Origin: AG2 sp036493735
Lineage (GTDB): Bacteria; Gemmatimonadota; Gemmatimonadetes; Gemmatimonadales; Gemmatimonadaceae
DNA: 64,000 bases
NCBI GenBank assembly: GCA_036493735.1
Contig: DASXPH010000098.1
Location: 124,001 to 188,000 of the forward strand
Direction of reading: 5' to 3'
The translations under genes and the position numbers were made by a program. Shown here piece after piece: positions 16,542-24,684 of this stretch; the first letter of the stretch is position 1, and each line of letters begins with the position of its first letter. The notes under the pieces are model-generated. The model worked only from the letters and a program-made list of their open reading frames with translations, made no database searches and had not been told where the DNA came from.

Positions 16542-17081
16542 ATGAGTGAAGATGCCGCCGACGTGCAGCGGGTGTTGTCCGGCGACGTTGATGCATACGC
16601 AAAGCTCGTCGATCGCTACTACGATCGGTGCGCGCGTTTTGCGATCAGAATGCTGGGCAACCGCGATGACGCGGAGGATGCATTGCAGTCCACCTTCCTT
16701 CGCGCCTATCGGGCGCTGGGTCGGTATCAGGAACGGGACCGGTTCAGCGCGTGGTTGTACCGAATCCTCGTCAATCAGTGCCGTAGTATCGCGGCGCGTC
16801 GATCGCATCGCGAACGTGTCTTTGTGCGCGAAGAAGCGCTCCTGCTGAACGCGCCGGACAAGAGGCCAGCCTGGTCCGGTGAAGATGAAGAGTTTGTTCA
16901 ACGTGTTTTAAATGAATTGGACCCGCTGTTGCGTGAAGCGTTCTTGCTCAAGTACGTCGAAGAGCTGAGCTACGAAGAGATGGCGGCCCTCACCGGTGCC
17001 GGTGTGTCCGCCCTGAAAATGCGGGTCAAGCGCGCGTGCGATCGACTGCGCGAGCGGTGGGAGCGAATTCGGGATGACTGA
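16542..17081 (+). CDS. ECF-type RNA polymerase sigma factor
   Basis: A 179-residue sigma-70 family protein of the extracytoplasmic type. Region 2 is visible as DAYAKLVDRYYDRCARFAIRM with the DAEDALQSTFLRAY core element. Region 4 is ELSYEEMAALTGAGVSALKM, a helix-turn-helix. An AAAGGAA sequence sits directly before the ATG. The next gene starts within the last eight bases (ATGACTGA) and is a membrane protein with an extracytoplasmic carbohydrate-binding fold, a likely cognate anti-sigma factor (inference). A CGTCTAAA at 16487-16494 could be a self-recognised -10 element, but no matching -35 was convincing. Confidence 0.93.
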   Translation: MSEDAADVQRVLSGDVDAYAKLVDRYYDRCARFAIRMLGNRDDAEDALQSTFLRAYRALGRYQERDRFSAWLYRILVNQCRSIAARRSHRERVFVREEALLLNAPDKRPAWSGEDEEFVQRVLNELDPLLREAFLLKYVEELSYEEMAALTGAGVSALKMRVKRACDRLRERWERIRDD

Positions 17082-17673
17082 GCAAGACGCGTACGTGGCA
17101 TGGATGGCGCGCGAAGCCAAGCGCCCCGTCGCCGTCGATCCGATGGCGGTGGAGCGAGTGATGGCACGCGTGCGGTTGGAGCCGCGCCCGCGGAGGCGTG
17201 GGGCAGGCTGGGGCTGGCTGGTTGAACCGCGGGCCCTGCCGCTGTCTCCGGCACTTGGCGCAGCCCTCGCCGCGGGCCTCGTCGGCATCGGTGCTTTCAT
17301 CGGACATATGCAAAACGATCGGGGCGGTCAAAATCCGACCGGACGGTCGCCGACCGTTGCTCCCCAGCCCCCGCTCGCCTCTCATGATACCATCATCAAG
17401 TTCGTGCTCGTGGCGCCGCACGCCGCGACCGTATCGGTGGTGGGCGACTTCAACGACTGGGATGCGCAGGCCACCCCCATGAAGCGCACCCCAACCGGCG
17501 GAACATGGAGCGTGGCTATTCCGCTCCGACCCGGCCGGCATGTATATGCATTTGTGGTCAACGGCGCGAATGGCGGTACTCAGTGGGTTGCCGATCCGAC
17601 GGCACCACTGGCTCCCGAAGACGGGCTGGGCGCGCCAAATTCGGTCGTCCTCGTCGGAGGATCTGCGTCGTGA
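17074..17673 (+). CDS. single-pass membrane protein with CBM48 (isoamylase early set/AMPK-beta-like) domain, putative anti-sigma
   Basis: A 199-residue protein. Residues 1-50 are cytoplasmic and basic, about 51-73 form one transmembrane helix (Ala/Gly-rich), and the C-terminal 90 residues outside are a CBM48 domain: VSVVGDFNDWDAQATPM, TWSVAIPL and HVYAFVVNG. CBM48 domains bind alpha-glucans such as glycogen. Its overlap with the ECF sigma gene and its topology suggest an anti-sigma factor that might sense a glycan or protein in the envelope, although the N-terminus has no recognisable zinc-binding anti-sigma motif. The stop overlaps the next start (TGATG). Confidence 0.75.
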   Translation: MTEQDAYVAWMAREAKRPVAVDPMAVERVMARVRLEPRPRRRGAGWGWLVEPRALPLSPALGAALAAGLVGIGAFIGHMQNDRGGQNPTGRSPTVAPQPPLASHDTIIKFVLVAPHAATVSVVGDFNDWDAQATPMKRTPTGGTWSVAIPLRPGRHVYAFVVNGANGGTQWVADPTAPLAPEDGLGAPNSVVLVGGSAS

Positions 17674-18341
17674 TGGTCGTCAGCTCGCGAACGTCTCGTT
17701 TCATCGCGTACGCCGCCATGCTGAGCGCCGTGGCACTTCAACCACTGGCGCTCTTTGCGCAGGATCCTGATCCGCTTTCGCGGCTCGATCCAAATACGCG
17801 CTTCACCGTCGAGGTCATCATCGACTCGGCGCGTGTCGCCGGTGTACCGACGCGACCGCTCACGTTGAAAGCGCTCGAGGGCTCGGCGAAGCACGCGGAC
17901 AATCGACACATCATCGCGGCCGTGCGCTCAGTCTTCCACGCCGAACTCGATGTCCGCGTCGCGCTCGGATCGGCACTCGACGAATCCGAGTGGACCTCCG
18001 CGGTCTCCGCGCTTCAGTCGGGTGTGCCCCTCGAGGTGCTCTCGAAATTCCGAGGCGATCACGCGGGCAAACCACTCACTCGCGCTCTGGTCGTCATGAC
18101 GGATCTGATCCAGCGCGGTGTGCCGATGTCGGAGGCGTCCTCGGCTATTATGCAGCTGTGGCAGCGCGGCGCTGAGGACGGCGATTTTTATGGGTTGTGG
18201 AAGAACGTTGAACAGGACATACTTTCAGGGCAGAATCCGGGGTCCGCACTTCAGCAACGTATCCGCGAATACCCCGGTCGGTTGACGCCCGGAAGCAAAA
18301 TACCGCCAGCGTCTCAGGAGCCTGATAACTCGAGCTCGTAA
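17673..18341 (+). CDS. secreted protein of unknown function in ECF/CBM48 operon
   Basis: A 222-residue protein with an N-terminal signal peptide (hydrophobic segment ending LALFAQ-DP). The mature part is mainly helical and soluble, with no motif I can assign, and ends in a polar Pro/Ser tail. ATG 17673 overlaps the upstream stop as TGATG, so it is translationally coupled to the CBM48 membrane protein. The next gene starts five bases after its stop. Given the operon it is probably exported to the periplasm and works with the two CBM48 proteins, but that rests on context only. Confidence 0.65.
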   Translation: MVVSSRTSRFIAYAAMLSAVALQPLALFAQDPDPLSRLDPNTRFTVEVIIDSARVAGVPTRPLTLKALEGSAKHADNRHIIAAVRSVFHAELDVRVALGSALDESEWTSAVSALQSGVPLEVLSKFRGDHAGKPLTRALVVMTDLIQRGVPMSEASSAIMQLWQRGAEDGDFYGLWKNVEQDILSGQNPGSALQQRIREYPGRLTPGSKIPPASQEPDNSSS

Positions 18342-18345
18342 TTTC

Positions 18346-19593
18346 ATGACCGAGCCGAAGGCCGCAATCGCCGCGCTCACATTCGTGCTGCTCGCCCCGC
18401 AAGGAGCGCTGGCACAGATCGCGTCGAAGCTGGAGGCCGGCTCGATCACGACGCAGCAAGAGGGCGAAGTTCCGTCGAGCGTATTCAGCGTCGCTCCGGG
18501 TATTCGCATCAATCTTCCGTATTTCGCCCTCGCCGCGCATGGCTCCGCGTGGCTCACCGGTCAGCAGTGGCAGATTGCCGACGGCACTCTCTCGGGCACG
18601 CTCCTTACCCCGACGTTGAATCATTTCCGCGCCGAAGTCATTGGCAATGCGAGCCGCGCATTCTTCGACCAGTCTCTCGCGAACGATCAGCTCGACGGGC
18701 AGGCCCGCCTGCACATGCTGTTCGCTCAGAACGGAGGTATCTGGGTGGGCGGTGGAGTCGCGCGTCCCTGGCGAATCGCCGTCGTCTCGGCCGTGGACGT
18801 CACGGGCGGGGGCGCCTGGAAGCGAGTCGGCGATGCGACGTTCAGTGGCACCTACACGAATTTCTTCTTCACTAAAGTCGCCGCGACGCGGGACTCGTCA
18901 GGTGCAACCCAATCGTGCGCGGCGCGCACCGACGCGCTCCCGGTCGGCTCTTCTGGCGCCTCGCTCCAGAGTTCCAGCAGCGCTGGGAGTAATGATTGCC
19001 GTCGGCAATCGCGCTTCAGCGACCTCGAAGGATCGGTGAACTGGGCATATGGGTGGCTCGAGCTCACCGGCCAGGCCGGATATCGCTTCGGCGACTCCTA
19101 TGACGTCACGCCGGACTCGCGGAGATGGGCGGCAGGTACGGCAGTCCTCTGGCTCACCGATCGCGTCGCCGCGGTCATGGGTGGCGGCCGAGTTCCGGCG
19201 AATCCGTCGCGTGCACTGCCGGCCCGCAATTACGCGAACTTCGGCTTGATGTTGTCCTACTCCTCGATCCCGCGAACCACGGTGCCTGTCGCGCCGATGA
19301 CGATTGCCGCGGTGAAGTACTTCGAGGTGCGATCTCTCGCCACGGGAACCCAGAAAATCACCGTCCGTGTGGGTGGGGTGGAAACCGTGGAAGTCATGGG
19401 CGACTTCAGCGACTGGACGCCGCTCGTACTGATGCGGCGCGGCCGCGATCTCTGGGACATTACGCTCCCCGTGACGGGAGGCGTTCACGAGATCAATCTC
19501 CGACTCGACGGCGGGACGTGGCTGGCGCCACCTGGACTGCCGACGCGTCGTGACAGCTTCAACGGAGACGTGGGACTGCTCGTCGTTCCCTAA
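18346..19593 (+). CDS. exported beta-rich protein with C-terminal CBM48-like domain
   Basis: A 415-residue protein with a signal peptide cut near QGALAQ. Residues about 25-310 have alternating hydrophobic and aromatic strands (GITYT-like stretches such as GSVNWAYGWLELTGQAGYRF), as in outer-membrane beta-barrels. The C-terminal 85 residues form a second CBM48-type module: ETVEVMGDFSDWTPLVL, LWDITLPV and HEINLRLDGG. It therefore repeats the fold found in the putative anti-sigma factor two genes upstream. I infer a surface or periplasmic partner or target of that sensor. A strong terminator follows. No copy of the GCCTAACG word was seen in this whole operon. Confidence 0.65.
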   Translation: MTEPKAAIAALTFVLLAPQGALAQIASKLEAGSITTQQEGEVPSSVFSVAPGIRINLPYFALAAHGSAWLTGQQWQIADGTLSGTLLTPTLNHFRAEVIGNASRAFFDQSLANDQLDGQARLHMLFAQNGGIWVGGGVARPWRIAVVSAVDVTGGGAWKRVGDATFSGTYTNFFFTKVAATRDSSGATQSCAARTDALPVGSSGASLQSSSSAGSNDCRRQSRFSDLEGSVNWAYGWLELTGQAGYRFGDSYDVTPDSRRWAAGTAVLWLTDRVAAVMGGGRVPANPSRALPARNYANFGLMLSYSSIPRTTVPVAPMTIAAVKYFEVRSLATGTQKITVRVGGVETVEVMGDFSDWTPLVLMRRGRDLWDITLPVTGGVHEINLRLDGGTWLAPPGLPTRRDSFNGDVGLLVVP

Positions 19594-19643
19594 AAGTGGT
19601 GACTGGTGGTTGGTGATTGGTGCGTAGTGGTTGGCGAATCTGG

Positions 19644-19678
19644 AAAAAGGCCGGCGCGGAGCGCCGGCCTTCCTTATT
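19644..19678. terminator. bidirectional rho-independent terminator between convergent genes
   Basis: Eleven-base-pair stem AAGGCCGGCGC / GCGCCGGCCTT with a GGA loop. AAAAA precedes it (TTTTT on the minus strand) and TTCCTTATT follows, so it can end transcripts from both sides. It is nested inside a longer imperfect inverted repeat of GGTGGTTGG / CCAGCCACC motifs (about 19600-19636 and 19680-19715). Confidence 0.85.
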
Positions 19679-19701
19679 CCCCAGCCACCAGCCACCAGCC
19701 A

Positions 19702-20880
19702 CTAATCCGCAGCCACTGTCCCGAAGTCGAAGCCCGGCACAGAAATCCGCGGAATCTCCTGGCCGATGGTGCGCTCGATCGTGCGCACCATCGCGATCTC
19801 GTCGGGAGCCATGAACGTGAAGGCATCCCCCTCGCTCGCGGCGCGCCCGGTGCGCCCGATGCGGTGGACATAGTCCTCGGCTTGCTGTGGCACGTCGTAG
19901 TTGATGACGTGCGTGATGCCCGAGATGTCCAGGCCTCGCTGGGCGATATCCGTCGCGACCAGCACACGCGCGCGTCCAGACTTGAAATCATCCAGCGCGC
20001 GCGTTCGCTGTGACTGGGACTTGTCCGCGTGCATCGCCGTGGCGTGAATCCCATCTCGTTCGAGGTGCCTTACGACTCGGTCAGCGCCGTGCTTCGTTCG
20101 AGTGAAAACCAGTACGGATTCCATTCCCTCCCGCTTGAGCAGCTCGGCGAGCAGCGCGCTCTTGCGGTCGCGTGGCACCGGATAGACGTAGTGCTTCACC
20201 GTGTTCGCCGCCGCCGACCGCCGTCCCACCTGCAGCACCACCGGTTTGCGCAGGTACTTTCGCGCGAGCGCTTCGACTTCGGGCGGCATCGTGGCGCTGA
20301 ACAACAGCGTCTGGCGATAGGGCGGGATCTGGCCGACGATCCGGCTGATCTGGGGCGCGAACCCCATATCGAGCATGCGATCCGCTTCGTCGAGCACGAG
20401 CACCTCGAGATCGTCGAAGGCGACGTTCTGCCGCTCGAGATGATCGATCAGACGGCCAGGCGTCGCCACGACGACGTCGACACCGGCGCGAAGCTGTTTC
20501 TCCTGCGGGTCGAGCGGAACACCGCCGTATACCGGCGCGACGGCCAGCGGCGCGTATCGAGCATACTTACGGAAGCTCGAATCCACCTGCACGCAGAGCT
20601 CGCGTGTCGGCGTCAGAATCAACACTCGTGTGCGGCGAGGCCCACCCGTTAGGCGCTCGATGATTGGCAGCGTGAACGCTGCCGTCTTTCCCGTCCCCGT
20701 CTGGGCGAGACCCATCACGTCTCGACCTCTGAGGACCAGTGGAATTGCCTGCCGCTGAATTGGCGTTGGCTCGGTATATCCCGCGTCCTTAACGGCGTCC
20801 AGCACCGGGCCGCTCAGTCCGAGCGCCAGGAAATCAGCGCCGGACTGCATCTCTTCTGCTTCGATTGTCGCTGTTGCCAT
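19702..20880 (-). CDS. DEAD-box ATP-dependent RNA helicase (RhlE-like)
   Basis: A 392-residue DEAD-box protein: Q-motif region YTEPTPIQRQAIP, motif I AQTGTGKT, Ib TPGR, motif II VLDEADRML, motif III SAT, motif V ATDIAQRGLDI and motif VI HRIGRTGRA. The C-terminal extension is short, so it is a minimal helicase of the RhlE/SrmB sort rather than a long DeaD type. It remodels RNA in ribosome assembly or RNA decay. ATG 20880 is preceded by GTGGAG at good spacing. The 145-base gap upstream of it (20881-21025) has no gene. Confidence 0.93.
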   Translation of the reverse strand: MATATIEAEEMQSGADFLALGLSGPVLDAVKDAGYTEPTPIQRQAIPLVLRGRDVMGLAQTGTGKTAAFTLPIIERLTGGPRRTRVLILTPTRELCVQVDSSFRKYARYAPLAVAPVYGGVPLDPQEKQLRAGVDVVVATPGRLIDHLERQNVAFDDLEVLVLDEADRMLDMGFAPQISRIVGQIPPYRQTLLFSATMPPEVEALARKYLRKPVVLQVGRRSAAANTVKHYVYPVPRDRKSALLAELLKREGMESVLVFTRTKHGADRVVRHLERDGIHATAMHADKSQSQRTRALDDFKSGRARVLVATDIAQRGLDISGITHVINYDVPQQAEDYVHRIGRTGRAASEGDAFTFMAPDEIAMVRTIERTIGQEIPRISVPGFDFGTVAAD

Positions 20881-21025
20881 TGACTCCACACTCTGCGCGT
20901 CGGGGCCGCACACCCAGGTCACGCTGTACCCTGGGACCGACGCCTCTCACTGGCGAGGCGCAGCGGCGCCTCGAACACGAACGTATGAATCTAACTCATT
21001 GTGGTGCATGGCGCTACGAAACGAG

Positions 21026-21871
21026 CTAGGATGGATCGAGGAAAGCCATCAGCGCTCGATTGAATTCCTGCGCGCATTCCTCGACTCCGAGATGCCCAGC
21101 TCCCTCGAGCTGGACCAGCTTTGACTTTGGAATCGTCGTCGCCGCAGGCTCGGCACCTCGAATAAGACGATCCGCCGTGCTGAGGATCACCAGGCTCGAA
21201 TGGTCAAGCGAAGCCAGCTGCCGAGAGCTGAGAGCGTTCCAGTCGAATTCCTCGAGAAGCGCCCGGGCGGCCCGATAGTAGTCTGGAAACTGGGATGGAG
21301 CCCAGTACTCGTCGATGTCCAGTTCGGTCACGCGACGCGGATTCCCATACGTCGAGCGCAGCAGAAATTCCGTAAGCAAGCGCGGCGTGAGGAAGCGAGC
21401 GAAGCGGTCCGTGAAGCGCGGCGTCAGCAGATGGCCGATCGCGGGCAACGCCATGCTCGTTAGGCCGATCGGCGCGGCGAGCACGAGCCGTCGAACTCGC
21501 GCCCGATGAGCGAGGGTGAAATGCAGGGCCACCCCGCCGCCCAGCGAATGGCCCAGCAGGTCCGCGCGGTCGATCTGCAGCGCGTCCATCAACTCACGCA
21601 GGTCTTCCACCAATGCGTTCGTGGCATAGCTGCCGCGCGACACGGGCTTGTCCGACAGGCCGTGCCCGCGCTGATCGAACGCGATCAGGCGGCGACCGCT
21701 CGCCTCGAGATCCCGCAGCTGATACCGGAAGGTGTAGACGCACGCGCCCCATCCGTGGATCAGAATGAGGGGCGTTCCAATCTTACGCCCCGCTTCGACA
21801 ACGCGCAGCCCAACGCCGCTCGCGAGCGTGACGATACGCGCGCGAATTCCCGGTACGCAGGCTGGATACAT
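21026..21871 (-). CDS. alpha/beta hydrolase
   Basis: A 281-residue alpha/beta-hydrolase fold. The oxyanion-region HGWGACVYTFR, the FDQRGHGLSDKP strand and the nucleophile elbow LLGHSLGGGVAL (Ser) are clear. The acid lies near LSTADRLIRG and the catalytic His in EGAGHLGVEE. It is closest in style to esterases and C-C hydrolases; substrate unknown. I chose ATG 21871 because the upstream in-frame extension is low in conserved content and includes the intergenic hairpin. It lies downstream of the 21928-23124 gene on the same strand. Confidence 0.85.
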   Translation of the reverse strand: MYPACVPGIRARIVTLASGVGLRVVEAGRKIGTPLILIHGWGACVYTFRYQLRDLEASGRRLIAFDQRGHGLSDKPVSRGSYATNALVEDLRELMDALQIDRADLLGHSLGGGVALHFTLAHRARVRRLVLAAPIGLTSMALPAIGHLLTPRFTDRFARFLTPRLLTEFLLRSTYGNPRRVTELDIDEYWAPSQFPDYYRAARALLEEFDWNALSSRQLASLDHSSLVILSTADRLIRGAEPAATTIPKSKLVQLEGAGHLGVEECAQEFNRALMAFLDPS

Positions 21872-21875
21872 CGCT

Positions 21876-21894
21876 GAGGGCGCGAGACGCCCTC
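21876..21894 (-). other. small perfect hairpin between two minus-strand genes
   Basis: GAGGGCG / CGCCCTC stem with a CGAGA loop, five bases upstream of the hydrolase start. No T-tract. It could be an mRNA processing or attenuation structure. Confidence 0.35.
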
Positions 21895-21927
21895 TCACTC
21901 GTGGAGCGGTGTTCAGCGACGGCGCCG

Positions 21928-23124
21928 TTAGGTAATCTCGATCGTGCGGCCGATCACACGCGCTATGAGTCCGAGGCGAAATGTCACGTCCGTCCACCGC
22001 TCGTCTCCGGAGAGACTCTCCTCGAGCGGATACACCGGCCAGACGAGCGCGTTCGTGGATCGCGCCACATTCGTCCCCTTGTGCGGGTGCCACACGCCAT
22101 CCTGATCCCGGTCTTCGAGGAACCGATCGAAGAGCTTCGACCAATTCTCATTTCGTCTGAGAAACCCCAGCCGCGCAACGAGCTCGAGCCACATCATCGC
22201 GAATGGGACGTCGGCATCCGCGACATTGCGGTTAGGCAGCAGATCGCCAAGCACGAGATGCGGCTGCGGCATCACCTTCTTGCCGCAGATCTGCACCGGC
22301 TCCTGGCGCGGCAGCACCTGCGAGAGATGTTGATACAGACGGTCCATCGCGTCATGGTGCTCGGTACGGAAGAGTGGCATGTACGCGAGCATCAGCAGCG
22401 CAAAAAACGACGGCGGTGCCGCTTCGGCGGCGAGCACATGTTGATTCCCCACGCGCATGAAGGGCTTCTGCGCGAGCGGCGATCGCAGGTACGACGCGAC
22501 CCGTTCGACGATTCGCTTGGCGGCGCCTCTCAGGCGCGGATCGCCCTCGTAGCCTGCCTGAGCGAGCGTCGCAGCGGCAGCCTCTCGCAAAATGGCTCTT
22601 CCTCGCCGCGCGAGATCCTCTTCGGCGGGCGCCTTCGCGCCAAACTCGAAGAGCCATTCGGGATCTTCGTCTTCGGCCAGGAGACGGAATAGCACACGCC
22701 GAGCGAGGACGAGCGGCGGGGTATCCTTGTCCCAACCGTACTCGAGCAGGCGGCGAACGGCGCTGATGGTTCCGATCCCCTCGAAGTGCTCGGAACGCGT
22801 GGTTGGCACGGTCAGCATGCTGTGGTTCCACGTTCCATCCGACCCCTGCAGCATCGCCAACATCAGGGCGGGGCGATGCGTAAATGGAAGGAATGAAAGC
22901 CGGTCAGCTGACTGTGACGGAAGGCGCGCAACCTCGGTCATCGCCCGATAACGGATCGGTGCAGAACCGTGCTCGAGGAGCCAACTCAACGGAAAGCGGA
23001 CCGGCGCGAGAACGGCCGGTGGCGGCAGCGTGATGGAGGGTGCGGCGGTAGTGCTCGGCGGCGGCAAAGTCACTGGGGGCGCTCGCAAGAAGCTCGAGTG
23101 TCCGGTACCACGACAGCGTCGCAC
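21928..23124 (-). CDS. conserved protein with helical toroid (terpene cyclase/prenyltransferase-like) look, unknown function
   Basis: Up to 398 residues; the conserved part begins near PLSWLLEHGSAPIRYRA (about residue 45). Repeated Trp-Leu and Gly-Trp segments (DGTWNHSML, RRLLEYGWDKD, DQDGVWHP) resemble the alpha/alpha toroid of prenyltransferases and squalene cyclase-like proteins, but no catalytic DxDD or DDxxD motif is seen. It has no signal peptide. The stated start is the longest frame; the Pro-rich first 40 residues are probably not all translated, with GTG 23073 as an alternative. The TAA stop lies in a CCTAACG copy (21926-21932). Confidence 0.55.
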   Translation of the reverse strand: MRRCRGTGHSSFLRAPPVTLPPPSTTAAPSITLPPPAVLAPVRFPLSWLLEHGSAPIRYRAMTEVARLPSQSADRLSFLPFTHRPALMLAMLQGSDGTWNHSMLTVPTTRSEHFEGIGTISAVRRLLEYGWDKDTPPLVLARRVLFRLLAEDEDPEWLFEFGAKAPAEEDLARRGRAILREAAAATLAQAGYEGDPRLRGAAKRIVERVASYLRSPLAQKPFMRVGNQHVLAAEAAPPSFFALLMLAYMPLFRTEHHDAMDRLYQHLSQVLPRQEPVQICGKKVMPQPHLVLGDLLPNRNVADADVPFAMMWLELVARLGFLRRNENWSKLFDRFLEDRDQDGVWHPHKGTNVARSTNALVWPVYPLEESLSGDERWTDVTFRLGLIARVIGRTIEIT

Positions 23125-23308
23125 GACGTGGAAACCGCCCTGCTGAGGGCGGCTAAGGATAGCAGTTTTCGATCCAGGCGCTAGAGGGCTGCAGCGATAG
23201 CCCCAACGATAGTTGCCGATGCGTGGGCATCAGCGCACCCCACCCGGCCGGCATCCCGCTGGCGGAACGCGCGGCAGAGTTTCCCTTTCCACTCTCTCAG
23301 GAGAACCC

Positions 23309-23686
23309 ATGAAGAAAGTCCGGTTGGCAATGATGGTTGCGGGGATGTTCCTCGGCATCACGGCAGTTGCTCGCGCGCAGGACCCACAGCAGGCTGGCCG
23401 TGGCAATCGCCCTAACATGGCAGCGATGCTGTTCAAGGACATCACTCTCTCTCCTGTCCAGCAGGCGAAGGCCGACTCGATCCAGGCCAAGTACCGTGAC
23501 CAGATGCAGGCGCTCCGCTCCGCCGGCGGCGATCCGCAGGAAATGCGTAGCAAGCGCATGGAGATGATGGAGAAACAGCGTGATGAACTGAAGGCGGTCC
23601 TCACCGAAGATCAGAAGAAGACCTTCGACAAGAACGCCGAGGAGATGCGCCAGCAGATGCAGAATCGTCGGCCGCAAGGTCAGTAA
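23309..23686 (+). CDS. Spy/CpxP-like small periplasmic protein
   Basis: A 125-residue protein with a signal peptide (cut near ARAQ). The mature part is helical and rich in Met, Gln, Lys and Arg, with LSPVQQAKADSIQAKYRDQM and the paired LTEDQKKTFDKN typical of Spy/CpxP/LTXXQ-motif proteins. These act as periplasmic chaperones or envelope-stress or metal-responsive proteins. Start ATG 23309 follows CAGGAG at good spacing. A strong terminator lies 24 bases after its stop, so it is probably transcribed alone. The 184-base upstream region has a small CCGCCCT/AGGGCGG hairpin at 23135-23152. Confidence 0.8.
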   Translation: MKKVRLAMMVAGMFLGITAVARAQDPQQAGRGNRPNMAAMLFKDITLSPVQQAKADSIQAKYRDQMQALRSAGGDPQEMRSKRMEMMEKQRDELKAVLTEDQKKTFDKNAEEMRQQMQNRRPQGQ

Positions 23687-23710
23687 GCACTTCCAGACCA
23701 CGGTCGACAA

Positions 23711-23744
23711 GCGGGCTGCCGGTTTCGGCAGCCCGCTGTTTTTG
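23711..23744 (+). terminator. rho-independent terminator of the Spy-like gene
   Basis: Eleven-base-pair stem GCGGGCTGCCG / CGGCAGCCCGC with a GTTT loop, then TGTTTTTGT. Confidence 0.9.
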
Positions 23745-23861
23745 TGTAAGATTCGTCCCTCGCCTTTCCTCGCGCGCAAAACGGAGACAGACCGCTGGCA
23801 ATAACGTGGGAACCCTGGGCGCTCTGCACGCGCCAGCGCTCTACCCTCGCGCTTTGCCACA

Positions 23862-24683
23862 ATGCGCGGTGAGTTCGTCGACCTCAACGGTGTTCGCCTG
23901 TACTACTATGCGGCTGGAACGCGTGGCGCCGGCGAACCAGTCGTCTTCCTCCACGGCTTCCCGACATCCGGGCACCTGTGGAGCGATGTCGTTCCCCTCG
24001 TCCCTCCGGGTCACCGGGTCGTAGTGCTGGATCTGCTCGGATATGGCCGCAGCGACCGGCCGCTCGGACGAGCCGTGAGTATACGGGCGCACGCCGAGCG
24101 CGTCGTCGAGCTGCTCGACCAGCTCGGTATCAATTACGCATGCCTGGTGGGACACGATGTCGGCGGCGGTATCGCGCAGTGGCTCGCCGTCCGCTACCCC
24201 CAACGTGTCTCTCGGCTGTGCTTGATAGACTCGGTCGCGTTCGCTCAGTGGCCGACGCGAAACGTAAAACTTGCGCGCGCTATGCTGCCACTAACCAGAC
24301 ATCTTCCGGCCACGTGGCTGCTTTCGATTCTGCGTAGCGACCTCCTGCGCGGCTATCAAGATCACGACCGCGGCGTTCGATCGATCGAGCTGTACGTGCG
24401 TCCATTCGCGAGCCCGGAAGGTCGCGACGCCTTCATGGAACATCTTCTCGCTCTGGATAGCGCCGACACGGCATCACTGGGCTCCCGCCTCAAGGAGATC
24501 ACGACACCGACGACAATTCTGTGGGGACGCCATGATCCATTCCTGCCGGTAGCGCTCGGGGAACAACTACGGGACTCCATCGCCGGCTCCACGCTGGAAG
24601 TGCTCCCAGCGGGCAGCCATTTCCTGCCCGAGGATGCGCCGGGTCGGGTTGGCGACGCCCTCGCGGCGCTGCTCTCTCGCTAG
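23862..24683 (+). CDS. alpha/beta hydrolase of the haloalkane dehalogenase/epoxide hydrolase type
   Basis: A 273-residue alpha/beta-hydrolase. The elbow is GHDVGGGIAQWL, with Asp instead of Ser as nucleophile, which places it with epoxide hydrolases and haloalkane dehalogenases rather than esterases. The HGFPTSGHLW oxyanion segment and the C-terminal AGSHFLPEDAP His are present. The acid strand is ILWGRHDPFLP. No signal peptide, so cytoplasmic. It sits alone between a terminator and a convergent gene whose stop is one base away. Confidence 0.85.
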   Translation: MRGEFVDLNGVRLYYYAAGTRGAGEPVVFLHGFPTSGHLWSDVVPLVPPGHRVVVLDLLGYGRSDRPLGRAVSIRAHAERVVELLDQLGINYACLVGHDVGGGIAQWLAVRYPQRVSRLCLIDSVAFAQWPTRNVKLARAMLPLTRHLPATWLLSILRSDLLRGYQDHDRGVRSIELYVRPFASPEGRDAFMEHLLALDSADTASLGSRLKEITTPTTILWGRHDPFLPVALGEQLRDSIAGSTLEVLPAGSHFLPEDAPGRVGDALAALLSR

Positions 24684-24684
24684 G

